From Catenovulum adriaticum (GTDB lineage Bacteria > Pseudomonadota > Gammaproteobacteria > Enterobacterales > Alteromonadaceae): a stretch of 64,000 bases of DNA. Positions 37,896 through 46,935 of the stretch are shown here, in pieces. The notes below the pieces were generated by a model that was given only the letters and a program-made list of their open reading frames with translations, did no database searches and had not been told where the DNA came from. The first letter of the stretch is position 1; each line of letters starts with the position of its first letter. Made by a program: the position numbers and the translations under genes. The DNA lies in the NCBI RefSeq assembly GCF_026725475.1, contig NZ_CP109967.1, positions 186,001 through 250,000 on the forward strand. The letters are read 5' to 3'.

Positions 37896-39890
37896 ATGTC
37901 GTCACGCAAAGAACTTGCTAACGCTATCCGTGTATTGAGTATGGACGCGGTTCAAAAAGCTAAATCTGGTCACCCGGGTGCGCCTATGGGGATGGCTGAC
38001 ATCGCTCAAGTATTATGGTGTGATTTTTTAGACCACAATCCAACAAATCCAAAGTGGCCAGATCGAGATCGTTTTATCTTATCTAACGGTCACGGCTCAA
38101 TGTTGATCTATTCATTACTTCATTTGTCAGGCTACAACTTGCCTATGGAGCAATTACAACAATTCCGTCAAATGCATTCTCAAACGCCAGGTCATCCAGA
38201 GTATGGTTATACTGAAGGTGTTGAAACCACGACTGGTCCATTAGGCGCAGGTGTTTCTAATGCAGTTGGTTTTGCTATTGCTGAAAAAACGTTAGCAGCA
38301 CAGTTTAATCGTGAAGGCCACGATATCGTTGATCATTTCACATACTGTTTCTTAGGTGACGGTTGCTTAATGGAAGGTATCTCTCATGAAGCTTGTTCTT
38401 TAGCTGGTACTTTAGGTCTAGGTAAATTAATCGCATTTTGGGATGACAATGGCATTTCGATCGACGGTCATGTTGAAGGTTGGTTTACCGACGATACACC
38501 TAAACGTTTTGAATCATACGGCTGGCACGTTGTTGAAGGTGTAGACGGTCACGATCCTGAAGCAATTAAAGCTGCTATTGAAGAAGCTAAATCAGTGACT
38601 GACAAACCAACAATGATTTGTTGTAAAACAATTATTGGTTTAGGTTCGCCTAATAAATCAGGTAGCCATGATTGTCATGGTGCTCCATTAGGTGATGAAG
38701 AAATTGCAGCAGCACGTGAATTTTTACAATGGCCACATGCACCGTTTGAGATTCCGTCAGACGTTTATGCAGGTTGGGATGCCAAAGAAGCTGGTACTGC
38801 AAAAGAAAAAGCTTGGGAAGCTAAATTTGAAGCTTATAAAGCGGCTTATCCTGAGTTAGCAGCTGAGTTTGAGCGTCGTGTTATTAAAGGTGATTTACCT
38901 GCTGATTTTGCTGAAAAAGCGCAAGCTTTCATCGCTGAAACACAAGCAAAAGGTGAAAAAGTAGCATCACGTAAAGCATCACAAAGTACTATTGAAGCAT
39001 TTGGCGCTATCTTACCTGAATTATTAGGTGGTTCTGCCGATTTAGCCGGTTCTAACTTAACATTATGGTCAGGTTCGAAAGGTATTCAAGATGATGCTGC
39101 TGGTAACTACATCCATTATGGTGTGCGTGAATTCGGTATGTCAGGTATCATGAACGGTATCTCATTACACGGCGGTTTTATCAACTACGGTGCAACTTTC
39201 ATGATGTTTATGGAATACGCACGTAATGCGGTACGTATGTCTGCATTAATGGGCATTCAAAATATTTTTGTTTATACGCACGATTCAATTGGTCAAGGTG
39301 AAGATGGTCCAACTCACCAACCTATTGAACAAGTCGCTAATTTACGTATGACACCAAATATGTCTACATGGCGTCCTGGTGATGCGACTGAATCTGCAGT
39401 GGCATGGAAAGTAGCGGTTGAACGTCAAAAAGCGCCAACTGCATTAGTCTTTAGCCGTCAAGGTTTAGCGGCTCAAACGCGTACTGCTGAACAAGTCGCT
39501 AACATTGAAAAAGGTGGTTATGTATTAGTTGATACAGACGGTACACCAGATGTTATTTTAATTGCGACTGGTTCAGAAGTTGAATTAGCGGTAAATTCAG
39601 TTAAAGCATTAGCTGACGAAGGGATTAAAGCACGCGTTGTTTCTATGCCTTCAACGGATACTTTTGATGCACAAACTGCAGAATATAAAGAATCAGTATT
39701 ACCAGCTGCTGTTACTAAGCGTGTTGCAATTGAAGCAGCTCATGCTGACTATTGGTACAAGTATGTTGGTTTCAACGGTGGTTTTGTGTGTATGACAACC
39801 TTTGGTGAATCTGCACCAGGCGGTGAGTTATTCAAGCACTTTGGCTTTACTGTTGAAAACGTAGTTGCTACGGTTAAAAAATTAGGCTAA
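37896..39890 (+). CDS. tkt: Transketolase
   Basis: A 664-residue thiamine diphosphate enzyme of the pentose phosphate pathway. SKSGHPGAPMGMADI-type opening, the ThDP motif GDGCLMEGISHEACSLAG to WDDN (about 155-185), the pyrimidine domain with THDSIGQGEDGPTHQP (about 460) and a C-terminal domain complete the family order. Codon use is that of a highly expressed gene. A terminator lies behind it and epd begins 64 bases downstream. Confidence 0.97.
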   Translation: MSSRKELANAIRVLSMDAVQKAKSGHPGAPMGMADIAQVLWCDFLDHNPTNPKWPDRDRFILSNGHGSMLIYSLLHLSGYNLPMEQLQQFRQMHSQTPGHPEYGYTEGVETTTGPLGAGVSNAVGFAIAEKTLAAQFNREGHDIVDHFTYCFLGDGCLMEGISHEACSLAGTLGLGKLIAFWDDNGISIDGHVEGWFTDDTPKRFESYGWHVVEGVDGHDPEAIKAAIEEAKSVTDKPTMICCKTIIGLGSPNKSGSHDCHGAPLGDEEIAAAREFLQWPHAPFEIPSDVYAGWDAKEAGTAKEKAWEAKFEAYKAAYPELAAEFERRVIKGDLPADFAEKAQAFIAETQAKGEKVASRKASQSTIEAFGAILPELLGGSADLAGSNLTLWSGSKGIQDDAAGNYIHYGVREFGMSGIMNGISLHGGFINYGATFMMFMEYARNAVRMSALMGIQNIFVYTHDSIGQGEDGPTHQPIEQVANLRMTPNMSTWRPGDATESAVAWKVAVERQKAPTALVFSRQGLAAQTRTAEQVANIEKGGYVLVDTDGTPDVILIATGSEVELAVNSVKALADEGIKARVVSMPSTDTFDAQTAEYKESVLPAAVTKRVAIEAAHADYWYKYVGFNGGFVCMTTFGESAPGGELFKHFGFTVENVVATVKKLG

Positions 39891-39908
39891 TTATTAGCTT
39901 TATGAACT

Positions 39909-39938
39909 GAAAAAGGCAGGCTTTAAGTCTGCCTTTTT
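39909..39938 (+). terminator. Rho-independent terminator between tkt and epd
   Basis: AAAAAGGCAG pairs with CTGCCTTTTT, with a nine-base loop and a T run built into the stem. It ends 15 bases before the apparent epd start, so epd must rely on read-through or on a promoter that lies within tkt or the hairpin. Confidence 0.82.
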
Positions 39939-39953
39939 GCGCTTGGAGATACC

Positions 39954-40967
39954 ATCATTATTAGAGTTGCGATTAATGGGTTTGGCCGAATTGGACGAAG
40001 TGTCGTTCGTGCAATACATGAATATGGCCTAGCTGATGAGTTCAAAATCGTCGCGATTAATGAACTGGCTTCACCTGAATCTATTTTACATCTATTAAAA
40101 TATGACACCTCTCACGGTAAATTTAATGCCGATGTCTCACTTGAAAATAATCGCTTGCAGATTAATGGTCAGCTCATTCAATTGTTGAATGAACAAAAAA
40201 TATCTGAATTACCTTGGTCAAACATGCGAGTTGACGTGGTTTTTGAATGTTCAGGGCAAGTTTCTGGGTTTGAGGATGCTTTTGTTCATATACGTCAAGG
40301 TGCAAGCAAGGTATTATTATCTCACCCAGGTGATAATAACATGGATGCGACTATCGTTTACGGCGTTAATCAACAAGTATTAACGCGCCGTGATAGGGTC
40401 GTCTCTGCTGCGTCTTGTACCACCAATGGCTGCGTCCCAGTGATTACTGTATTAGATCAAGCCTTTGGCATTGAAAGTGGCAGTATTACAACAATACATT
40501 CAGCCATGAATGATCAGCCGGTTATTGATTCTTATCATCAGGATTTAAGGCGGACACGAGCGGCTAGTCAATCAATTATTCCGGTAGATACCCGTTTATC
40601 TGCGGGCATTGAAAGAATTTTACCCAAATTCCAAGGTCGGTTTGAGGCTATTTCGGTTCGTGTGCCAACAGTCAATGTGACCGCCCTAGTTTTGAGTATT
40701 ACGATTGAAAAAGAAGCAAGTATCAACCAAATAAATCAAGTTATTAAAGAGGCTGCATCGAACGAGTTAAAAGGCATATTGGATTACACCGAAGCGCCTT
40801 TGGTGTCTATAGATTTTAATCATGATCCACATTCATGTATTTTAGATGGTACTCAGACTCGAGTAAGTCATAATAAATTAGTCAAAGTTTTAGTATGGTG
40901 TGATAACGAATGGGGTTATGCTAACCGCATGTTAGACACATGCCGAGCAATGATGTCCGCTGAATAA
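39954..40967 (+). CDS. epd: D-erythrose-4-phosphate dehydrogenase (non-ATG start)
   Basis: A GapA-like NAD enzyme that oxidises erythrose 4-phosphate for pyridoxal phosphate synthesis. The family N-terminus RVAINGFGRIGRSVVRAIHE is encoded from 39963, but the frame has no ATG, GTG or TTG before it; the only codons between the GGAG site (39945-39948) and Arg are ATC ATT ATT. Initiation at ATC 39954 or ATT 39957 is therefore most likely. The catalytic Cys is in SAASCTTNGC, with Epd-like IHSAMNDQPVIDSYH and WCDNEWGYANRM motifs. An ATG at 40155 would delete most of the NAD-binding domain. Order tkt-epd-pgk is conserved. Confidence 0.9.
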   Translation: MIIRVAINGFGRIGRSVVRAIHEYGLADEFKIVAINELASPESILHLLKYDTSHGKFNADVSLENNRLQINGQLIQLLNEQKISELPWSNMRVDVVFECSGQVSGFEDAFVHIRQGASKVLLSHPGDNNMDATIVYGVNQQVLTRRDRVVSAASCTTNGCVPVITVLDQAFGIESGSITTIHSAMNDQPVIDSYHQDLRRTRAASQSIIPVDTRLSAGIERILPKFQGRFEAISVRVPTVNVTALVLSITIEKEASINQINQVIKEAASNELKGILDYTEAPLVSIDFNHDPHSCILDGTQTRVSHNKLVKVLVWCDNEWGYANRMLDTCRAMMSAE

Positions 40968-41106
40968 ATCGGCGGCAAGGAATGATTAACATCAATTGAT
41001 GGTAGCTCAATTGATGCTTGTAAAAGCAATCATGTTGTTAATTTCAGTTATTGGGTTTTAAACAACATAATAAATTTATATTTTAAAAATAATTGGAGAT
41101 TCGCTT

Positions 41107-42285
41107 ATGTCAGTAATCAAAATGACTGACCTAGATTTAAATGGCAAAACGGTTTTAATTCGTGAAGATTTAAATGTGCCTTTTGATGATGCACAAAACA
41201 TCACATCAACTGTTCGTGTAGATTCTGCTATTCCAACCATTAAAGCTGCGCTAGAAAAAGGCGCGGCTGTATTGGTTATGTCTCATTTAGGTCGTCCAAC
41301 GGAAGGTGAATTTGAGCAAGTGTATTCATTATCACCTGTGGTTGCATACTTAAATGAACAATTAGATGCACCTGTTCGTTTAGCAAGTGATTATTTAGAT
41401 GGCGTTGAAGCAAAAGCTGGCGAAGTTGTCGTATTAGAAAATGTCCGCTTTAATGTTGGTGAAAAAGCAGATGATGAAGCTTTGTCAAAGAAATTAGCCG
41501 CTTTATGTGACGTGTTTGTAATGGATGCATTTGGTACTGCTCACCGTGCGCAGGCTTCTACTCATGGTGTTGCTAAATTTGCACCTGTAGCATGTGCTGG
41601 TCCTTTATTGGTTCAAGAGCTTGATGCGTTAGGAAAAGCTTTGGGTAATCCAGAGCGTCCGGTTGTTGCTATTGTTGGCGGCTCAAAAGTTTCTTCTAAA
41701 TTAACCGTATTAGATGCGTTTTCTAAAATTGTTGATACTTTAGTCGTTGGCGGCGGCATCTCAAATACTTTCGTTGCTTCTGCAGGTAACGAAGTGGGTA
41801 ACTCTTTATACGAAGCCGATTTAATTCCAGAAGCACAGCGCTTACGTGACACCACTGAAGTTGTATTTGCAACAGATGTACGTACAACTCGTGATGGTTT
41901 TAGCGATTGGAGCCATGACTCTAAAACTGAAACGAAAGCAGCTAGTGAAGTACAAGCTGATGAAGAAATCATCGATTATGGTCCAGAGTCTGCAGCTCGT
42001 GTAGCTGAAATTGTTAAAAATGCAAAAACGGTTATTTGGAACGGTCCATGTGGTGTTTTTGAATTTGATGCATTTTCAAAAGGTACAGAAACAGTGGCTA
42101 AAGCCATTGCAGAAAGCCAAGCGTTTACCATTGCCGGCGGTGGTGACACATTAGCGGCAATCGATAAATGGGACTTAGCAGACAAAATTTCTTATGTTTC
42201 AACTGGCGGTGGTGCTTTTTTAGAATTTGTTGAAGGTAAAGAGTTACCGGCTGTTAAAATTTTACAAGAAAGAGCTAAAGCTTAA
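41107..42285 (+). CDS. pgk: Phosphoglycerate kinase
   Basis: A 392-residue glycolytic kinase. LNGKTVLIREDLNVPF begins the N-domain; VMSHLGRPTEG, LENVRFNVGEKAD, VAIVGGSKVSSK and the C-terminal FTIAGGGDTLAAI and STGGGAFLEF complete it. It follows epd after 139 bases and has its own ribosome site (TTGGAGA). Confidence 0.97.
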   Translation: MSVIKMTDLDLNGKTVLIREDLNVPFDDAQNITSTVRVDSAIPTIKAALEKGAAVLVMSHLGRPTEGEFEQVYSLSPVVAYLNEQLDAPVRLASDYLDGVEAKAGEVVVLENVRFNVGEKADDEALSKKLAALCDVFVMDAFGTAHRAQASTHGVAKFAPVACAGPLLVQELDALGKALGNPERPVVAIVGGSKVSSKLTVLDAFSKIVDTLVVGGGISNTFVASAGNEVGNSLYEADLIPEAQRLRDTTEVVFATDVRTTRDGFSDWSHDSKTETKAASEVQADEEIIDYGPESAARVAEIVKNAKTVIWNGPCGVFEFDAFSKGTETVAKAIAESQAFTIAGGGDTLAAIDKWDLADKISYVSTGGGAFLEFVEGKELPAVKILQERAKA

Positions 42286-42324
42286 TTAAGGTAGTGATTT
42301 AAAACAATCGCTACATCTCTAATC

Positions 42325-42364
42325 AGCGAGTACGAATTTTAAACAAATTCTACTCGCTTTTATG
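42325..42364 (+). terminator. Terminator after pgk
   Basis: GCGAGTACGAATTT pairs with AAATTCTACTCGC with one mismatch, followed by a TTTT stretch. Confidence 0.72.
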
Positions 42365-42765
42365 TTTTATCTGGCTTAAATTAGTCATATTTTTTATTTA
42401 CAGGCTTGATTGATTCCTAATCTGTTTTTAGGTTATTTAGCCAGCTCCCATATTGTGGTAGACTGCGCCCGTTAATTCATATTCCCACATTAAATAATAA
42501 GTAACTGCAAGTTATTGGCGAATTGATTTTACGATTTATCTAACCAAAAAAATGGTTATATTTTTGTAATATATTACAGACACAGCGGTAGGAAATTTAG
42601 TTTTTTCGCTGGAAAGAAACTAATTGCGTAAGAAAAGAAAAAATTTCATACATTTTTCTAAAAATCCTGTATCCTATCGCGCATTATATACCCAAGTTAT
42701 CTGAAGAACTGATTTCTGCAGAGTTTTGGTATAAATTCTTGACACATAATTAGTAGAGTAAAACA
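42365..42765. promoter_or_regulatory. Long leader upstream of the second EF-G gene
   Basis: No coding frame. A TAACCA/TGGTTA hairpin followed by a T-rich run is at 42541-42566, and a sigma-70-like -10 (TATCCTAT) is near 42668. The length suggests a long or regulated leader, but no known riboswitch fold was recognised. Confidence 0.35.
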
Positions 42766-44856
42766 ATGACTGATTTATCTAAATATAGAAATATTGGTAT
42801 TTTTGCCCACGTTGATGCGGGTAAAACTACCACCACAGAACGTATTCTTAAGTTAACCGGTAAAATCCATAAAATTGGTGATACTCATGACGGTTCAACT
42901 ACAACGGATTTCATGGATCAAGAAGCTGAGCGTGGTATTACGATTCAATCAGCAGCAACTACATGTTTCTGGAATGATCACCGTTTAAACATCATCGATA
43001 CGCCTGGACACGTTGACTTCACGGTTGAAGTATATCGTTCATTAAAAGTATTAGATGGTGGTGTTGGTGTTTTCTGTGGTTCTGGTGGTGTTGAGCCTCA
43101 GTCAGAAACTAACTGGCGTTATGCAAATGATGCAGAAGTTTCTCGTATCATTTTCGTAAATAAGTTAGACCGTATGGGTGCTGACTTTTATCGCGTTGTT
43201 AAGCAAGTTGAAACTGTTTTAGCAGCTACTCCGCTTGTTATGACTTTACCAATTGGTATTGAAGATGACTTTAGCGGTGTTGTTGACGTATTAGAACAAA
43301 AAGCATATATCTGGGATGATTCTGGTTTACCTGAGAATTTTGACGTAACTGATATTCCAGCAGATATGGTTGAAAAAGCGGCTGAATACCGTGAAGCTTT
43401 AATTGAAACTGCATTAGAGCAAGATGAAGATTTAATGATGGCATACCTTGAAGAAGGTACAGAGCCTACCATGGATCAAATTAAAGATTGTATCCGTAAA
43501 GGTACACATAATTTATCTTTCTTCCCAACTTTCTGTGGTTCTGCATACAAGAATAAAGGTATTCAATTAGTATTGAACGCTGTTACTGATTATTTACCGT
43601 CTCCTACAGAAGTTCAGCCACAAGAATTGACTGATGAAGAAACCGGTGAGCCAACTGGCGAAGTTGCTACTGTTTCTCTTGACGAACCGTTCCGTGCTTT
43701 AGCATTCAAAATTATGGATGACCGTTTTGGCGCATTAACCTTTATCCGTATTTACTCAGGTAAATTGAATAAAGGTGACACTGTACTTAATGCGGCAACA
43801 GGTAAAACTGAGCGTATTGGCCGTATGGTTGAAATGCATGCAGATGAGCGTTCAGAATTATCTTCAGCCCATGCTGGTGACATTATCGCTATTGTTGGTA
43901 TGAAGAATGTACAAACGGGTCATACTTTATGTGATCCTAAAAATGTTTGTACACTTGAACCTATGATTTTCCCAGATCCAGTTATCTCAATTGCGGTTGC
44001 ACCTCGTGATAAAGGTTCAACAGAAAAAATGGGTATTGCAATTGGTAAAATGGTTGCAGAAGATCCATCTTTCCAAGTTGAAACTGATGATGATTCAGGC
44101 GAAACCATCCTTAAAGGTATGGGTGAACTTCACTTAGATATCAAAGTAGACATCTTAAAACGTACTTACGGTGTTGAATTAGATGTAGGTCAACCACAAG
44201 TTGCATACCGTGAAACTATTACTCGTGAAATCGAAGATAGCTACACGCACAAGAAGCAATCTGGTGGTTCTGGTCAATTTGGTAAAATTGATTATCGCAT
44301 CAAGCCAGGCGAAGCAAACTCAGGCTTTACTTTTTCTTCAACGGTTGTTGGTGGTAACGTTCCTAAAGAATTCTTCCCTGCAATTGAGAAAGGCTTCAAA
44401 GGCATGATGGCAGAAGGTGTTTTAGCTGGCTTCCCTACATTAGACGTTGAAGTAGAATTATTTGACGGTGGCTTCCACGCCGTGGATTCATCTGCAATTG
44501 CATTTGAAATCGCAGCTAAAGGTGCATTCCGTCAATCAATGCCTAAAGCAGGTCCTCAGTTACTTGAACCTATCATGAAAGTTGACGTATTTACGCCAGA
44601 AGATCATGTTGGTGACGTTATCGGTGATATTAACCGTCGTCGTGGTATGATTAAAGACCAAGAAGCGGGCGCAACTGGTGTTCGTGTTAAAGCAGACGTT
44701 CCATTATCAGAAATGTTTGGTTACATTGGTCACTTGCGTACTATGACTTCAGGTCGTGGTCAATTCTCAATGGAATTTTCACATTATGCAGCTTGTCCTA
44801 ACAATGTTGCTGATGCAGTAATTGCAGCTGAGAAAGAGAAAAAAGCAGCTAAATAA
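42766..44856 (+). CDS. Elongation factor G, second copy (FusA2/FusB type)
   Basis: A 696-residue translation GTPase. G1 AHVDAGKTT, switch I RGITIQSAATTC, G3 DTPGHVDF and G4 NKLDRMG are intact, followed by domains II-V with the tip motif of domain IV. The sequence HKIGDTHDGSTTTDFMDQE and the lack of str-operon neighbours (rpsL, rpsG, tuf) mark it as the extra EF-G found beside the main fusA in Vibrio, Shewanella and Alteromonas relatives. Codon use is that of a highly expressed gene. It may serve ribosome recycling or act under particular growth conditions. Confidence 0.92.
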   Translation: MTDLSKYRNIGIFAHVDAGKTTTTERILKLTGKIHKIGDTHDGSTTTDFMDQEAERGITIQSAATTCFWNDHRLNIIDTPGHVDFTVEVYRSLKVLDGGVGVFCGSGGVEPQSETNWRYANDAEVSRIIFVNKLDRMGADFYRVVKQVETVLAATPLVMTLPIGIEDDFSGVVDVLEQKAYIWDDSGLPENFDVTDIPADMVEKAAEYREALIETALEQDEDLMMAYLEEGTEPTMDQIKDCIRKGTHNLSFFPTFCGSAYKNKGIQLVLNAVTDYLPSPTEVQPQELTDEETGEPTGEVATVSLDEPFRALAFKIMDDRFGALTFIRIYSGKLNKGDTVLNAATGKTERIGRMVEMHADERSELSSAHAGDIIAIVGMKNVQTGHTLCDPKNVCTLEPMIFPDPVISIAVAPRDKGSTEKMGIAIGKMVAEDPSFQVETDDDSGETILKGMGELHLDIKVDILKRTYGVELDVGQPQVAYRETITREIEDSYTHKKQSGGSGQFGKIDYRIKPGEANSGFTFSSTVVGGNVPKEFFPAIEKGFKGMMAEGVLAGFPTLDVEVELFDGGFHAVDSSAIAFEIAAKGAFRQSMPKAGPQLLEPIMKVDVFTPEDHVGDVIGDINRRRGMIKDQEAGATGVRVKADVPLSEMFGYIGHLRTMTSGRGQFSMEFSHYAACPNNVADAVIAAEKEKKAAK

Positions 44857-44875
44857 TTTAATTATTATTTAACGC

Positions 44876-44915
44876 TTAAAAAAACCACTACATGAAATTG
44901 TAGTGGTTTTTTTGT
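44876..44915 (+). terminator. Strong terminator after the second EF-G gene
   Basis: AAAACCACTACA pairs with TGTAGTGGTTTT, ending in a run of seven or more T. Confidence 0.88.
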
Positions 44916-44980
44916 ATCTGTCGTTTGGTGAAAAATAATGCGCGACAGATTAAGTTTTATTGACGTTATATAAACCCAAT

Positions 44981-45018
44981 GTATTAGTTAGAATACTCCT
45001 TAACTCGAGTTGAGGTTA
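44981..45018. repeat. Terminal fragment of family B MITE-like element
   Basis: About 38 bases resembling the right ends of the elements at 18408-18606 and 51954-52209, ending CTCGAGTTGAGGTTA. The rest of the element is missing, so it is a relic or solo end. Confidence 0.7.
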
Positions 45019-45171
45019 GTTAACTTTTATCCAAGCTTCGGGAAAATACAATATTAGACCTTGTTAACGTTTGAAGCACGTTAATATGCAGCGACTAACC
45101 TAAAGAAAAATTAAAATATATTAAAAAGAAGAGGTGAAGGTGTGCTTAGAGATAATAATTTAAGAGAAACT

Positions 45172-45535
45172 AAGGTCTGTTGACGTTTGGAGTACAAATT
45201 TTGTTCTAACTAAACGCTTTTTGATCGCGACGCGAGATATGTAGCATAGTTATTCTATGTCAATATCGAGCACAGCTACCGCATCCTGCTCACGCTAAGT
45301 ACCTGCATCCATGCAGGCAACAAAGAGCAAAAAGCGTTTAGGACGAACCCGAAGGGCAGCGTTTGTTTAGCATTTCTACTGTGTTGCCCCACATGGATGT
45401 GGGGTAAGGTGACTTTGCAGGAGCATAAAGTCTTTATAGCTCATTTATGTAGCCCACTACACGTCAATCGCTATGCCTTGTATAAATACCAAACAAACTG
45501 CTGCAAAATTGTACCCAAAAGGTCAACAGACCCTA
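45172..45535. mobile_element. MITE-like element, family A copy 1
   Basis: About 364 bases with imperfect inverted termini (GGTCTGTTGAC at the left, GTCAACAGACC at the right). It carries a CCCCACAT/ATGTGGGG hairpin. It matches 63286-63603 in inverted orientation but holds roughly 48 extra bases near 45273-45320. No transposase is encoded; short frames inside it are shared with the other copy and have no family. The right end is followed by CTAGG, near the CTAG seen at the other copy. Confidence 0.87.
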
Positions 45536-45590
45536 GGTAAAATAATAATAACCTTGCCCCGTAAGTTAACGCTTTTTGTTCATGTAAAAT

Positions 45591-46322
45591 TTAATATTCA
45601 AAATTAAAACCAAAATCTTTTAGCTTTTCATAAACATTGATATCAAAACGGTATAGAGTGGCCGCTCTGTGTGCCACATCTTTTTGTTTTTCTTTACAGT
45701 TTATCAATAAATTCATTTTCTGGATCTTTCGGCGGAAATTAGGTTTGTCTAATTTAATATCTAAAATGGCTTCGTATATTTCTTGTAGCTGTAATAAGGT
45801 AAATTTTTCAGGTAATAAACTAAAGCCGATAGGCTCATGCCGAACTTTATACTTTAAATGTTCAAGTGACGCTTGCACTATTTCGTCATGATCAAAAATC
45901 AATTCAGGTAATGCTTTCACATCAAACCAAGCAACCTCATGGGTATTCTCACCATGGATAATATTGGTTTCTTCCAGTCTAACTAATGAATAGTAAACAA
46001 CGGTAATAATTCGTCGAAGCGGGTAGCGGTTAACTTTACCAAATGTCGCAAGTTGATCTAAGTGAAAATTAGTAACTCCTGTTGCTTGTGTTACGACCCG
46101 GTAAGCAGCTGTTTCTAAATTTTCATCAAGTTTAACCCAATGCCCAATTAATCCCCATTTATTGGCAGCAATACCATGCTTATATTTAGCGAGTAATACT
46201 TTTAATTTGCCCTGATCCATAGCGTAAATTAAGTTATCGACTGATAAATTTTTCATACAGTCATCTGGCAGTTGTTCTTCTTTATCCATTTCAGCAGCGA
46301 GTAGTTGGGTTTTATTATTCAT
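45591..46322 (-). CDS. Nudix-domain transcriptional regulator (NrtR/AraR-like)
   Basis: A 243-residue protein in which a Nudix-like fold (about 45-160) is joined to a C-terminal winged helix (about 165-235; FTLLQLQEIYEAILDIKLDKPNFRRKIQKM). The Nudix box is degenerate: GHWVKLDENLETAAYRVVTQATGV replaces the GX5EX7REUXEEXGU pattern, so it probably senses rather than hydrolyses a ligand. Members of this group regulate NAD or pentose metabolism. It is divergent from a GH43 gene with a palindrome in the intergenic region, which fits control of xylose or arabinose use. Confidence 0.78.
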   Translation of the reverse strand: MNNKTQLLAAEMDKEEQLPDDCMKNLSVDNLIYAMDQGKLKVLLAKYKHGIAANKWGLIGHWVKLDENLETAAYRVVTQATGVTNFHLDQLATFGKVNRYPLRRIITVVYYSLVRLEETNIIHGENTHEVAWFDVKALPELIFDHDEIVQASLEHLKYKVRHEPIGFSLLPEKFTLLQLQEIYEAILDIKLDKPNFRRKIQKMNLLINCKEKQKDVAHRAATLYRFDINVYEKLKDFGFNFEY

Positions 46323-46935
46323 TTATAGTCTAATTTTTCTTTTACTGTTTAAAAATTTAAGGGCCAAATCGTACAGCGAGAGGACTTGCTCTGATAAAAG
46401 GTTATTCAATATTATTTTTACAATATTGAATTGGTGCAAATATACTTTAATTTATAACCGAATTATTATCTGTATTAAACAAGTTGACTATAACATATTG
46501 TCATTAAATTTTATAGGTAGATCTCAAATCACCAGTCTAGATTAACGTTAGCGATATGCTATGCCCCAACTAATTTAAAAATCATCTTCGATTTTAAGAA
46601 AGTACCTAACAAATTTATTTAAATATATTTTAAATTCAGCAGGTTAGTGAAATTTATACATGTTGCTTTGTTTCCCTAGTTAAAATTAGCGGTGAACATA
46701 TAAAATAATTTATTGAATAAAATATTTTTATCAATATTAGTCATCAAAAAGGAAGTTTCGAAAGCTCAAAAATTAAATACTTTATTATCTCAATGATTTA
46801 TTTATCTAATTTTCATACGATTTCAATCTTATTGTTTATTTGACTATTTGTTTGTGGGGCGTATAATTAAAGGATTAAAAGTTAACTGTATTTTATGTAA
46901 TCAATTGGTTACACAAGCGTTATTGAGAGGGTGAG
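46323..46935. other. AT-rich intergenic region between the Nudix regulator and GH43
   Basis: Contains no convincing gene. The right end holds the palindrome listed at 46896-46913 and a GAGAGGGTGAG ribosome site before GH43. Confidence 0.45.
46896..46913. promoter_or_regulatory. Operator-like palindrome in front of GH43
   Basis: TGTAATCAATTGGTTACA matches its reverse complement at 16 of 18 bases. It lies 23 bases before the GH43 start, where a bound protein would block transcription. LacI-type repressors use sites of this shape; the adjacent Nudix regulator is an alternative. Confidence 0.5.

Noticed and set aside
40155..40967. epd starting at ATG 40155
   Set aside because: It would remove most of the NAD-binding domain, which is intact and in frame upstream.
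45591..46322. Active Nudix hydrolase
   Set aside because: The Nudix box lacks the required Glu pattern and a winged helix is attached, so a regulator is more likely.
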